A stretch of DNA of 64,000 nt, taken from assembly GCA_002050165.1 (NCBI GenBank), contig MWSW01000012.1:248001-312000 (forward strand), given 5' to 3'. Positions 18,783-27,646 of this stretch are shown here, piece after piece. The notes beneath the pieces were generated by a model. The model was given only the letters and a program-made list of their open reading frames with translations, was not told the origin of the DNA and ran no database searches. Source of the DNA: Candidatus Tepidiaquacellales bacterium OLB4/UTCHB1 (lineage in GTDB: Bacteria > Bacteroidota > Ignavibacteria > Tepidaquicellales > Tepidaquicellaceae). Made by a program: the position numbers and the translations under genes. Within the stretch, counting starts at the first letter, position 1. Each line of letters starts with the position of its first letter.

Positions 18783-19427
18783 ATGTTAAAAGAAAATTAT
18801 TTCAACAGAGATAACTCGATAGAAAAAATCAAACTCTGGCAAACAGAATTTTCAGGTTTTTCCAAAAAGTTTAAAAAATTTTCTGTCATAGATTCAGCGC
18901 TGATCGTAATTGATATGCAAAACTTTTTTCTCGATGAAAAATCACACGCGTTTGTCCCCTCTTCAGAGATTATCGTCAACCATATTAATCGGCTCATTTC
19001 GTTTTACGATAAAAAGAATTTACCTGTAATTTTCACTTACTTCGCAGTTGCACCCGGTGATGATGATCCTATACTGCGCCGGTGGGGTAATAGTGTCAGC
19101 GAGAATTCGTACAACAGCATAATTCCCGAATCAGTCCTTCGAAATTCAAATCATAAAGTCATCCGGAAAAATACATACGATTCATTTTACCGAACCAATC
19201 TTGAAGAAGCGCTCAATGCTTTGAACGTAAAACAATTGGTAATTACCGGTGTGCTGACAAATCTATGCTGTGAAACAACTGCTCGTTCCGCATTTGTCCG
19301 CAATTTCGATGTATTCATTGGGATTGACTGTACTGCTGCATTCAATGAGGAAATGCACGTTGCCAGTTTGAGAAATCTGATGTATGGGTTTGCGTCACCT
19401 GTAACTATAAACGAAATCACCACATGA
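18783..19427 (+). CDS. Isochorismatase-family cysteine hydrolase
   Basis: A 214-residue cysteine hydrolase. The catalytic triad is visible as Asp in ALIVIDMQNFF, Lys in HKVIRKNTYDSF and Cys in GVLTNLCCETTARSA. The family hydrolyses amides or vinyl ethers of small molecules (nicotinamide, isochorismate, N-carbamoyl compounds, ureidoacrylate), with DxN metal binding in some members. An extension of about 35 residues precedes the core. It is the first gene of a three-gene operon; its last 4 bases overlap the flavoprotein-radical SAM fusion gene. The substrate is unknown, and the neighbours point to a small-molecule modification or detoxification pathway and not to siderophore synthesis. Confidence 0.85.
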   Translation: MLKENYFNRDNSIEKIKLWQTEFSGFSKKFKKFSVIDSALIVIDMQNFFLDEKSHAFVPSSEIIVNHINRLISFYDKKNLPVIFTYFAVAPGDDDPILRRWGNSVSENSYNSIIPESVLRNSNHKVIRKNTYDSFYRTNLEEALNALNVKQLVITGVLTNLCCETTARSAFVRNFDVFIGIDCTAAFNEEMHVASLRNLMYGFASPVTINEITT

Positions 19428-21169
19428 TATATGACTGTATAATAATCGGCGCAGGTCCGGCAGGGTTAATTGCATCAGTTCAACTGAAGCGGGATAACTT
19501 TAATGTCATGTTGATTGAAAAAAACGCAATTGGCGGATTGTTAAAGAACTCTAACCTGGTTGAAAACTATCTGGGTTTTCCGAACGGAATTACCGGGACT
19601 GAACTTGTCAAAGTTTTTAAAAACCAACTCCGGTCATCCGGCTTGAATCCGATACATGCTGAAGTAAAAAAAATTTCCAGCACCGGAAATATTTACTCCG
19701 TTGTTACTGAAGTTAAATCTTATAAATCGTATGCAGTATTGATTGCTTCCGGAACTATGCCTAAAATGTTATCGGTAAAAGGAGAAGCGGAACTTATCGG
19801 TAAAAAAGTGTTCTACGAAATTGCATCTTTGCCGGAAACTTTAAACTGTACATCGGTTTTAGTTATCGGCGGAGGTGATGTAGCATTTGACTATGCACTG
19901 AATTTAAAATCAAGAGGTTACAATCCATTCATTGTAATGAGGCATCAACCGAAGTGCCTCGGAGTTTTGCAGAAGCGGGCAGCAGCAGAGAGTATTCCAT
20001 ACTTGATAAATCAAAATATAATTGAAATCACAGAATCAGGGGATGCTGTCTTTACTATCTGCGAAGGTATTACATTTAAATCTGAATTAATTTTGGTTGC
20101 TGTCGGAAGAGACCCGGTTCTCCCTGAAATAAATGAAGCATCAAGTAAAGGTATTTTCTATGCCGGTGATGTAATAAATGCCGATTACCGGCAGGTACAT
20201 ATTGCAACCGGAGATGGTTTAAAAGCTGCAATGAAGATTTCAAAATTTTTAAATCAAAAAATGAAAATCGTAAAAGAAATAGGAAACGAAAAACTCGCAA
20301 AAGTTTTCATCGGTAACATTCGAGGCAGAAATGTCGAATTTGCTGAATCAATCCAACCTCCACTGCCAAGGAACGAGAAATGGGTAATTACTATATCCTG
20401 CTTGTTCGGCTGTCCGGTCAAGTGCCTGATGTGTGACGCTGGTCAGGAATATTGCGGGAAGCTTGATTTGGACGATATGCTTGAACAAATTGACCATGCA
20501 GTAATGAGGTTTTATCCCGACAGAAATATTCAGGTTAAGAAGTTTAAAATCCAATTTGCCCGGATGGGTGAACCTGCTTTCAATCCCGCGGTACTTGACG
20601 TGCTGGAAGAATTGCCCAAACGTTACGTTGCACCCGGATTGATACCCTCAGTTTCAACTATCGGTCCGAAAGTGTCATCTGATTTTTTTGAAAAATTATT
20701 GGACATAAAAAATCGTTTGTATGCGAACGGAAAATTTCAAATGCAATTCTCGATTCACACTTCAGATGTTCAAAAGCGTGACACATTAATGCCGATTAAG
20801 AAAATGAGCTTTCCCGAAATTGCTGAGTTCGGGGAGAGATTCTTTAATCCCGGCGACAGAAAAATTACCCTCAATTTCATTGTCATGAAAGGTTACCCGA
20901 TTGAACCCGCAATCCTGCGAAGCATATTTCAACCTGAAGTTTTTATAATAAAGCTCACACCGTTGAATCCAACAATTAACGCTCGGAATAATTCTCTTGA
21001 AACCGAACTTGATCCGGATAATAAATCCACAGTCTCGTCGCTCGTTGATAAATTCAGATTTTTCGGGTTCGATACGCTCGTCAGCATCGGCGATACCGGT
21101 GAAAATGAGATAGGTAGCAATTGCGGACAATATGTGTCAGTATTGAAAAGTACTCAATATCAAAATTGA
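19424..21169 (+). CDS. Fusion of a TrxR-like flavoprotein and an RlmN/Cfr-like radical SAM domain
   Basis: A 581-residue two-domain protein. Residues 1-280 are a thioredoxin-reductase-type flavoprotein: FAD motif IIGAGPAGLIAS, NAD(P) motif VLVIGGGDVAFDYAL and the closing GIFYAGDVINADYRQVHIA. The redox-active CxxC is absent; the expected place reads FYEIASLPE, so it resembles ferredoxin/flavodoxin reductases of this fold. Residues 320-581 are a radical SAM domain with C330-x3-C334-x2-C337, RMGEPAFNP, SVSTIGP, FSIHTSDVQKRDTLMPIKK and a C-terminal SNCGQY. These match RlmN/Cfr landmarks, including the methyl-carrying Cys (C567 here). The RlmN N-terminal RNA-binding domain is missing. The flavin domain probably feeds electrons to the cluster. 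The substrate is unknown. Confidence 0.85.
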   Translation: MIYDCIIIGAGPAGLIASVQLKRDNFNVMLIEKNAIGGLLKNSNLVENYLGFPNGITGTELVKVFKNQLRSSGLNPIHAEVKKISSTGNIYSVVTEVKSYKSYAVLIASGTMPKMLSVKGEAELIGKKVFYEIASLPETLNCTSVLVIGGGDVAFDYALNLKSRGYNPFIVMRHQPKCLGVLQKRAAAESIPYLINQNIIEITESGDAVFTICEGITFKSELILVAVGRDPVLPEINEASSKGIFYAGDVINADYRQVHIATGDGLKAAMKISKFLNQKMKIVKEIGNEKLAKVFIGNIRGRNVEFAESIQPPLPRNEKWVITISCLFGCPVKCLMCDAGQEYCGKLDLDDMLEQIDHAVMRFYPDRNIQVKKFKIQFARMGEPAFNPAVLDVLEELPKRYVAPGLIPSVSTIGPKVSSDFFEKLLDIKNRLYANGKFQMQFSIHTSDVQKRDTLMPIKKMSFPEIAEFGERFFNPGDRKITLNFIVMKGYPIEPAILRSIFQPEVFIIKLTPLNPTINARNNSLETELDPDNKSTVSSLVDKFRFFGFDTLVSIGDTGENEIGSNCGQYVSVLKSTQYQN

Positions 21170-21177
21170 ATAAAAAT

Positions 21178-21570
21178 ATGAACAACTTACAATTCGAAAT
21201 AATACTTTATGTTTCTGACCAAAGTCGGAGCGCAAAATTTTACTCTGCTATTTTAAGAAAAGGACCATCCCTTGATGTCCCCGGGATGACGGAATTCATG
21301 CTAACCGATAAGGTGCGATTAGGTTTAATGCCTAATTCGGGAATTGTTAAGATTCTAAAAGATAAAACACCGCATCCTGCAAAGGGAAATGGAATTCCCA
21401 GATGTGAACTTTACGTAATCTCAGACAACCCGCACGATGATTTGATGAATGCGGTCAATAATGGCGCAATTGTTGTAAGTGAAGTTGGCTACCGCGATTG
21501 GGGTGACTACGTTGGGTACGTTGCCGACCCGGATGGTCACATTATTGCATTTGCAAAATCCGCAACCTGA
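21178..21570 (+). CDS. VOC-superfamily (glyoxalase/bleomycin-resistance-like) protein
   Basis: A 130-residue single-module VOC protein. Paired beta-alpha-beta-beta-beta units are seen in FEIILYVSDQSRSAKFYSAIL and GYVADPDGHIIAFAKSA, with the C-terminal PDGH...AF motif typical of metal-dependent glyoxalases and antibiotic-binding proteins. An in-frame start at 21121 lies inside the upstream gene; the ATG at 21178, 8 bp after the upstream stop, is preferred. As the third gene of the cysteine hydrolase-radical SAM operon it may bind or isomerise the small molecule on which that operon acts. The specific reaction is not predictable. Confidence 0.78.
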   Translation: MNNLQFEIILYVSDQSRSAKFYSAILRKGPSLDVPGMTEFMLTDKVRLGLMPNSGIVKILKDKTPHPAKGNGIPRCELYVISDNPHDDLMNAVNNGAIVVSEVGYRDWGDYVGYVADPDGHIIAFAKSAT

Positions 21571-21991
21571 AAATACAATCAGGTTTATTTTAAAATATTT
21601 TCATTGATCAAAAACATTCCTAACCTGTCCCCCAACCGATATTTCATCAAATGGAATTAAAAATTTAGATTATTTGTTTTTCTGATATCCGATACTTTTT
21701 TGAAGAGTATTTTTTTAATTGCCGTAGCAATTAAGGAATGCCAGTCAATTGAAATCGGCGTTCCTTGTTGTTATTACCTAAATGTACTATTTTGGCTCAT
21801 TCAACCGAAATGATCAGGCATCTGTGGATGTACAAATTCCCTGAATTTTGCACCTGTGAACTTGATATATTTGTGAAATTAAAAATTCAATGTGAGTTTT
21901 TATAATTTCCCAAGTAAATCCTGAGACAACAAAGAAACCGGTTGAATTTAGTACATCGTTAATTTTGAAGTTTTAAAGGTTTCGTATTTTT
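21571..21991. other. Intergenic region upstream of the molybdoenzyme operon
   Basis: About 421 bp containing two adjacent hairpins (21715-21766, listed separately) and AT-rich sequence. It must contain the promoter for the operon starting at 21992. No ORF of note. Confidence 0.5.
21715..21766 (+). promoter_or_regulatory. Two adjacent, partly overlapping hairpins (possible structured leader)
   Basis: First hairpin: TTAATTGC-CGTA-GCAATTAA, a perfect 8-bp stem at 21715-21734. Second: AAGGAATGCC paired with GGCGTTCCTT (one G-T wobble) around a 14-base loop at 21733-21766. They share two bases, so full formation is mutually exclusive. They lie about 225 bp before the b-type membrane subunit gene at 21992. 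The arrangement could be an attenuator or a structured leader, or simply the end of the preceding transcript; no T-run follows. Confidence 0.5.
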
Positions 21992-23047
21992 ATGTACCGG
22001 TTAGTAAAAACACTCAACAGGCAAGCATTAGTAAATGCAACTGTATCAATTTTTGTTGTTATTGCCATTGTAATTGCGGGTTCGCGGAATCTTCAGAACT
22101 TCGATGCCGCGCTCGTAGCTTACCTATTCGGAACAGTCTTCGCGGTTTTTGGAATTGCTTATCGCTATTCAGTCTGGTTACAACGTCCGCCAACCCGGTT
22201 ATATTGGTATAGAAGTTGGCAATTCCTGTTTAGTAAAAATTTCATCCCTTACGCACTCCGGTCTTTAAAATTATTTTTGCGAAATATTTTACTTCAACGT
22301 TTTATTTATCCCAGAGGGAAGCTCAGGTGGTTTGGTCACCTCATGCTTGCTGTTGGTTGTGTTTTAGCATTTGCAATTACGATTCCTCTCACTTTCGGAT
22401 GGATTCATTTCACACTCGATCCGAATTCAATCTCAACCTATAACGCTCACTTTTTTGGTTTTGTCGTTACAAGTTTTGAGCTCGGTACACCGATTGCAGT
22501 AATAACCTTTCACGCATTGGTCTGGTGCTCTGTCATTGTTACAATAGGTGCTGTCATCATGCTGAGAAGAAGACTTACAGATGGTGGCCTGATTGCAACC
22601 CAAACTTTTGAAGGTGATTGGTTACCGTTGTTTTTGCTAATAGCAATTTCAGTTACAGGAATCGGAATTACTTACGACTATACTTTCCTGCAAGGTAGAA
22701 CGCACCAATTCATGTCTGTAACACATGCAATAACTGTAATACTGTTCCTTATTTGGTTACCTTTTGGAAAATTCTTTCACATTTTTCAACGATTGGCACA
22801 ACTTGGCGCAAATATTTACAAAGTCGAAGGCATGAAACGGGGAATGGCTGTATGTCCTCATACAAAAGAGGAATTTGCGTCAATTACTCACATTGAAGAT
22901 TTAAAAAACGTATCGAAAAAGCTCGGTTTCGATTTTTCCTTAAAAAACGGTGGAAGTCATCTTGACCTATCACCTGAGGGAAAGAGGTCTGCTCTTGCCA
23001 AAGCGCATTACAAGGCAAGAAAAGAATCGGGCAAATTTTTCGGTTAA
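21992..23047 (+). CDS. b-type cytochrome-like membrane subunit (NarI/HdrE-like)
   Basis: A 351-residue protein with six or seven predicted helices. Histidines lie at helix ends that could ligate heme: [64 protein letters not shown]. The THQ...H...FHI arrangement resembles the nitrate-reductase gamma/heterodisulfide-reductase E group that oxidises quinol. A soluble tail of about 80 residues (from [14 protein letters not shown]) is predicted on the cytoplasmic side. It opens the operon for the adjacent molybdoenzyme, ferredoxin and Rieske genes and is probably their membrane quinone-interacting subunit. Heme binding is inferred only from His placement. Confidence 0.65.
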   Translation: MYRLVKTLNRQALVNATVSIFVVIAIVIAGSRNLQNFDAALVAYLFGTVFAVFGIAYRYSVWLQRPPTRLYWYRSWQFLFSKNFIPYALRSLKLFLRNILLQRFIYPRGKLRWFGHLMLAVGCVLAFAITIPLTFGWIHFTLDPNSISTYNAHFFGFVVTSFELGTPIAVITFHALVWCSVIVTIGAVIMLRRRLTDGGLIATQTFEGDWLPLFLLIAISVTGIGITYDYTFLQGRTHQFMSVTHAITVILFLIWLPFGKFFHIFQRLAQLGANIYKVEGMKRGMAVCPHTKEEFASITHIEDLKNVSKKLGFDFSLKNGGSHLDLSPEGKRSALAKAHYKARKESGKFFG

Positions 23048-23063
23048 TTTAATTAATTTTTTA

Positions 23064-25280
23064 ATGGCAAAATTACCTGTATCTGTAGATAAAATAATTG
23101 AACAATTCGGACCGCACAAATCGTACACACCAAAAGAGGGATTTGAGGGTAATTTTGAACCGGATAAAATTGTTAAAACGCACTGCTGCTTTTGCGGAAT
23201 GCAATGTGGCATTCAGCTAAAAGTTAAGGATAATAAAGTTACAGGTTTTGAACCGTGGATGGAATTTCCATTTAACGAAGGTCGCCTCTGCCCGAAGGGT
23301 GTACAGAGATATTTACAGAATAATCACCCCGACCGACTATTGAATCCCTTGAAGCGTGTTGAGGGAGTTGGATTTCTTCCCATTGAATGGGACGATGCAA
23401 TGGAAAAAACTGTAAGCGAAATCAAGAGAATACAGAACGAATACGGTAATAATGCATTCGGTATGTTGTCAGGTGTTTCACTTACCAATGAGAAGAGTTA
23501 CATGATTGGAAAGTTTGCCCGAGTTGCATTAAAAACTGCCAATCTCGATTACAACGGCAGGCTTTGCATGGTAAGCGCAGGCGCAGGTAACAAGAAAGCA
23601 TTTGGTATAGACAGAATTTCAAACAGTTGGAGCGACCTTGAACACGCTGAAGTAATTTTAATCGCAGGATCAAATGTGAGCGAAACATTCCCTACACTTA
23701 CTCATTACATTTGGCAGGCGCGGGATAACGGTGCGCGGCTTATAATTGTAGACCCGAGGATAACACCGATTGCCCGCACGGCTGATCTTCACTTGCCCGT
23801 ATTACCCGGTACTGATTCAGCGCTCTTCGGAGCTATCCTGAAAATCCTTGTTGACAATAATTGGCTGGATAAAGAATTCATACAAAATCACACCAGCGGC
23901 TTTAACGAAGCTGTAAATGCCGTAAAGGATTACACTCTGGACTGGGCTGAAAAGGTTACAGGCGTAAAAGCGGAGAAAATTCAGAAAGCTGCCGAATGGT
24001 GGGGAAAAGCAAAAACCAGTTTCCTGCTCCATGCGAGGGGAATTGAGCATCACACAAAAGGAGTTGATAATGTCCTGAGTTGCATTAATATCGTGCTGGC
24101 TACCGGCAGGATTGGAAAACCATATTGCGGATATGGAACAATAACGGGGCAAGGTAACGGGCAGGGGGGAAGGGAGCACGGACATAAATGTGACCAATTA
24201 CCCGGGAACCGTGACATTACAAATCCGGAACACAGGAAATTCATTTCAGAAATTTGGGGAATAGATGAAAAGGATTTACCCGGAAAAGGACTGACAGCTT
24301 ATGAACTTATAGAAGCAATTCACCGCGGTGAGGTTAAAGGTCTCATCTCAATATGCTTTAATCCGTTAATTTCGCTACCGAATAACAGCTTCGTTCGAGA
24401 AGCATTAGAGAAACTTGAGTTCTACGTTTCAATTGATTTCTTCCTGAACGAAACAGCCAGACATGCGGATATAATACTTGCGGGTTCACTTCACGAAGAG
24501 GAAGAAGGGACTGTAACAACTGCCGAAGGCAGAGTCGTTAAGATAAACGAAGCTGTTACTCCGCCGGGGAATGCCAGAAGAGATAAAGATATAATAATGG
24601 AACTCGCACGACGACTTGGTGCAGGGGATAAATTTAATTATGAAAATAGTGAAGCAATTTTTAATGAATTGAGGATAGCATCGAAAGGTGGTACGGCGGA
24701 TTACTTTGGAATTACTTACCAGCGAATTGAAGAAAACATGGGTGTCTTCTGGCCATGTCCTTCGCTTGATCATCCCGGGACACCACGTTTGTGGGAAGAT
24801 AAAAAATTTGCTACCAATGACGGGAAAGCACACTTTAATCCTGTACCGTTCAGAGAACCATCTGAAGTAACTGACAATGAATATCCAGTTGTGCTCACTA
24901 CCGGAAGAGTTGTATCACAATATCTAAGCGGATCACAAACGAGGAGAATAGGTAAATTAGTTGATCAATATCCGCAACCATTACTCGAGATTCACCCTGA
25001 ACTTGCATCTAAGTACGGAATTAAAGACGGTGATCTGATCACAGTGGCAACCCGTCGTGGAGAGGCAAACTTTCCTGCACAACTTGTTGAAACTATCAGA
25101 AAGGATACGGTTTTTATTCCTTACCATTGGGGTGGAAAACAATCTGCAAATCAACTTACTATCGGGACTTTGGATCCTGTTTCCAAAATCCCTGAATTTA
25201 AAGTCTGCGCTTGCCGGCTCGTTCATACGGGTATTAAGGCATCAGACAAATTGAAAGAAACAGCTTATCAAAGTTATTAA
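23064..25280 (+). CDS. Nas/Nap-like molybdopterin oxidoreductase (bis-MGD), putative nitrate reductase
   Basis: A 738-residue DMSO-reductase-family catalytic subunit. An N-terminal [4Fe-4S] site is C41-x2-C44-x3-C48...C76 ([16 protein letters not shown]). The segment [20 protein letters not shown] places a Cys as likely Mo ligand, as in assimilatory (NasA/NarB) and periplasmic (NapA) nitrate reductases and some formate dehydrogenases. The C-terminal MGD-binding domain includes [19 protein letters not shown] and [15 protein letters not shown]. No Tat signal is present, so it is probably cytoplasmic. A longer in-frame start (22950) overlaps the membrane gene and is rejected in favour of ATG 23064. 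No nitrite reductase is in the window, so assimilation is unproven; other substrates remain possible. Confidence 0.85.
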   Translation: MAKLPVSVDKIIEQFGPHKSYTPKEGFEGNFEPDKIVKTHCCFCGMQCGIQLKVKDNKVTGFEPWMEFPFNEGRLCPKGVQRYLQNNHPDRLLNPLKRVEGVGFLPIEWDDAMEKTVSEIKRIQNEYGNNAFGMLSGVSLTNEKSYMIGKFARVALKTANLDYNGRLCMVSAGAGNKKAFGIDRISNSWSDLEHAEVILIAGSNVSETFPTLTHYIWQARDNGARLIIVDPRITPIARTADLHLPVLPGTDSALFGAILKILVDNNWLDKEFIQNHTSGFNEAVNAVKDYTLDWAEKVTGVKAEKIQKAAEWWGKAKTSFLLHARGIEHHTKGVDNVLSCINIVLATGRIGKPYCGYGTITGQGNGQGGREHGHKCDQLPGNRDITNPEHRKFISEIWGIDEKDLPGKGLTAYELIEAIHRGEVKGLISICFNPLISLPNNSFVREALEKLEFYVSIDFFLNETARHADIILAGSLHEEEEGTVTTAEGRVVKINEAVTPPGNARRDKDIIMELARRLGAGDKFNYENSEAIFNELRIASKGGTADYFGITYQRIEENMGVFWPCPSLDHPGTPRLWEDKKFATNDGKAHFNPVPFREPSEVTDNEYPVVLTTGRVVSQYLSGSQTRRIGKLVDQYPQPLLEIHPELASKYGIKDGDLITVATRRGEANFPAQLVETIRKDTVFIPYHWGGKQSANQLTIGTLDPVSKIPEFKVCACRLVHTGIKASDKLKETAYQSY

Positions 25281-25295
25281 TTTTGAATAAAGAAT

Positions 25296-25865
25296 ATGGC
25301 AGTTAGTGAATACAATCAGGAGATGGAATTTTTCGTTGACATGCAGCGGTGCATTGGATGTCACGCATGTGAAATGGCTTGCGCCGAATGTGAAACAAAC
25401 GGGCAGGAAAGTATGATTCACGTTCATTACATTGACAGGGCAGTTTCAGTTCAGACAACGGTTCAGGTCTGCATGCATTGCGACGAACCCGCATGTGCAA
25501 CAGTTTGTCCGGCAGATGCTATAACCAAGGATAACTTCGGTGTCGTTCATTCTGCAAATACTTCACGTTGTATCGGTTGTTCAAATTGTGTGCTGGCGTG
25601 TCCGTTCGGTGTACCGATTAAATTTGAAGAGAGTGAACTAATGATGAAGTGCAATATGTGTTACGACCGGACAAGTGCCGGTAAAAAACCAATGTGTGCA
25701 ACCGTTTGTCCTAGTCAGGCGCTATATTACGGTACCCGTGAAGAAATAAGAAAGCGAAGACCCGAGAGCGTACCGGTAAACACATTTAAGTTCGGTGAAC
25801 TTGAAGTAAAGACTAAGGTAAAAATCATGATGCCAAAAGGCGCTACAAAAATAATCGTGGATTAA
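25296..25865 (+). CDS. Four-cluster ferredoxin subunit (DmsB/NrfC-like)
   Basis: A 189-residue iron-sulfur protein with four cysteine groups: [45 protein letters not shown] and CNMC...CATVCP. This is the layout of electron-transfer subunits of DMSO-reductase-family complexes, carrying four [4Fe-4S] clusters. It has no signal peptide. It lies 15 bp after the molybdoenzyme and 5 bp before the Rieske gene, and should transfer electrons between the membrane subunit and the molybdoenzyme. Confidence 0.88.
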   Translation: MAVSEYNQEMEFFVDMQRCIGCHACEMACAECETNGQESMIHVHYIDRAVSVQTTVQVCMHCDEPACATVCPADAITKDNFGVVHSANTSRCIGCSNCVLACPFGVPIKFEESELMMKCNMCYDRTSAGKKPMCATVCPSQALYYGTREEIRKRRPESVPVNTFKFGELEVKTKVKIMMPKGATKIIVD

Positions 25866-25870
25866 AACGA

Positions 25871-26386
25871 ATGAAAGAAAAAAATCAGGAAATATTTTCA
25901 GAAACGTGGAAGGATGACTTCCCTATTCAACAGCAGGAGGCAGTTCATGTTTCAAGGCGGGAATTTGCAAAATTTCTCGGCCTGCTTTCAGGTACACTCG
26001 CATTGGGGAACGCCGGAATAATCATTAAGTCAATCCTATTTCCCTCACAAAAACTGAAAGGTGAACATTTCGTTTGTAATCAAAACGAGGTTCCGGCTGG
26101 CGGCATGAAACAATTTGAACTTCAATTGGATAAAACAATTCCTTATATTCTAATTCATCTCAAAGATGGTCAATGGCGGGCTTTTGAACAAAAATGTACG
26201 CACTTATCCTGTGCCGTTAGATACGTCCCTGAAATGGATAAAATACAATGCCCTTGTCACAATGGATATTTCGATGCCCGTTCAGGTGTAGTTTTGCAAG
26301 GACCACCGCCCAGACCACTGCCGAGACTCGATGTAATTCTTAAAGATGGAAAAGTGTTTGTCGCTGAAATGAAAAATAAAACTTAA
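25871..26386 (+). CDS. Tat-exported Rieske [2Fe-2S] protein
   Basis: A 171-residue protein. Residues 28-36 carry a twin-arginine motif (SRREFAKFL) followed by a hydrophobic segment, so the protein should be Tat-exported and anchored with its Rieske domain outside. The cluster-binding boxes are CTHLSC (about residue 109) and CPCHNGYFD, with the downstream GPPPRPLPRLDV typical of Rieske domains. A Rieske protein in a Nas-like molybdoenzyme operon is unusual; it may form a quinol-oxidising unit with the b-type membrane subunit. The membrane-outside location contrasts with the signal-less molybdoenzyme and ferredoxin, implying that electrons cross the membrane through the b-type subunit, if these form one complex. 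Confidence 0.88.
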   Translation: MKEKNQEIFSETWKDDFPIQQQEAVHVSRREFAKFLGLLSGTLALGNAGIIIKSILFPSQKLKGEHFVCNQNEVPAGGMKQFELQLDKTIPYILIHLKDGQWRAFEQKCTHLSCAVRYVPEMDKIQCPCHNGYFDARSGVVLQGPPPRPLPRLDVILKDGKVFVAEMKNKT

Positions 26387-26397
26387 GCATATTAATC

Positions 26398-26655
26398 GTG
26401 AGCGATTTCAGAGAATCTCAGAATAAAGCACATCCGAATAAAACGAACACGTTAATGACGGGTATTATCCTGTTACTGATATTTATCATAAGTATTCAGA
26501 TTTGGTTTTTGTATAGTGCATTGAACAATGCTTTGGAGAGAAACCTTGATATTGCAATCGCTACATTTCTTGGTTCATTTGTACTGGCATTAGTATCCTT
26601 CTGGTTAATAAGGTATCTGCCTGATCCGCGGGAAGGTAAAATTAAACGAAAGTAA
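26398..26655 (+). CDS. Small two-helix membrane protein (DUF6755-like)
   Basis: An 85-residue protein starting with GTG. Two transmembrane helices are predicted (TGIILLLIFIISIQIWFLYS and IATFLGSFVLALVSFWLI), followed by a basic tail (DPREGKIKRK). It fits what is remembered of DUF6755, but this was not verified. It lies 11 bp after the Rieske gene and directly abuts moaA, so it is probably a small accessory subunit of the same complex. Confidence 0.6.
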   Translation: MSDFRESQNKAHPNKTNTLMTGIILLLIFIISIQIWFLYSALNNALERNLDIAIATFLGSFVLALVSFWLIRYLPDPREGKIKRK

Positions 26656-27636
26656 ATGATCCTCGACAAATTTGAAAGAGTTCACAATTATCTGAGAATA
26701 TCTTTAACCGACAGCTGCAATTTCCGGTGTAGCTACTGTATGCCGGATGAACAAATTGTAAGCATGAGTTCAGCACAGCTAATGAGCCCGGATGAAATTG
26801 AAAAAATTTCACAGATTTTCATTAACCTCGGTGTGAACAAAATCAGGCTTACTGGTGGCGAGCCGCTTGTCAGAAAAGATTTCGCTGAAATTTCAACCCG
26901 CCTCTCAAAATTAAATACCGATCTGACTATTACAACAAACGGATTTCTTGTGGATAAATATCTGAACATTTTCAAAAGCTCAGGCATACATTCGGTTAAT
27001 GTCAGTCTCGATTCACTTCGCCCTGAAGTTTTCAAAAAGCTAACTAAGCGCGACCACTTTCATAACGTCTGGAATAATATCGCCCTGTTACTTGAAAATG
27101 ATTTCAGAGTAAAAATTAATGTTGTCGCATTGAACGGTATTATCGAGGATGAAATAATTGACTTTATTGCAGAGACAAAATCCAGACCGTTGCACATCAG
27201 GTTCATCGAGTTCATGCCGTTCACCGGCAATAAATGGGAATCGGGGAAAGTGGTAACCGCAGATCAGATGTTGAAAATGGTTACTCCGATTTTTGATGTA
27301 ATTAAGCTGGAAGATGAACCAAACGCCACAGCGAAAAAATATAAAGTACCCGGTTTTGAAGGAACTTTTGCATTTATAACAACCATGAGTAATTTATTTT
27401 GCGGGGATTGCAACCGGCTTAGGTTAACTGCTGACGGGAAGTTAAAAAACTGTCTGTTCGGTAAGGATGAAATTGATCTCTTAGGTGCGTTTCGAAATGG
27501 TGAAGATATTATTCCACTTATACATAAATCAGCATCTATGAAACATCGCGAAGCAGGTGGACAGTTTCCGAAAAGTTTCCACGATACAGAAGCAGATAAA
27601 ATAATTAACCGTAGTATGATAGGTATCGGTGGTTAA
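26656..27636 (+). CDS. moaA: GTP 3',8-cyclase MoaA
   Basis: A 326-residue radical SAM enzyme for the first step of molybdenum-cofactor synthesis, conversion of GTP to 3',8-cH2GTP. The N-terminal SAM cluster motif is CNFRCSYCMP. The C-terminal second cluster shows as FCGDCNRLRLTADGKLKNCLF, and the protein ends in the required Gly-Gly (GIGG). The position of the ATG directly after the preceding stop indicates operon membership. With moaC, D, E and B downstream, the set is complete. Confidence 0.97.
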   Translation: MILDKFERVHNYLRISLTDSCNFRCSYCMPDEQIVSMSSAQLMSPDEIEKISQIFINLGVNKIRLTGGEPLVRKDFAEISTRLSKLNTDLTITTNGFLVDKYLNIFKSSGIHSVNVSLDSLRPEVFKKLTKRDHFHNVWNNIALLLENDFRVKINVVALNGIIEDEIIDFIAETKSRPLHIRFIEFMPFTGNKWESGKVVTADQMLKMVTPIFDVIKLEDEPNATAKKYKVPGFEGTFAFITTMSNLFCGDCNRLRLTADGKLKNCLFGKDEIDLLGAFRNGEDIIPLIHKSASMKHREAGGQFPKSFHDTEADKIINRSMIGIGG

Positions 27637-27646
27637 ATCTAAATTG

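Noticed and set aside
19424-21169. Ordinary thioredoxin reductase plus a separate RlmN
   Set aside because: A single uninterrupted frame spans both domains, the redox CxxC of thioredoxin reductase is absent and the RlmN accessory domain is missing.
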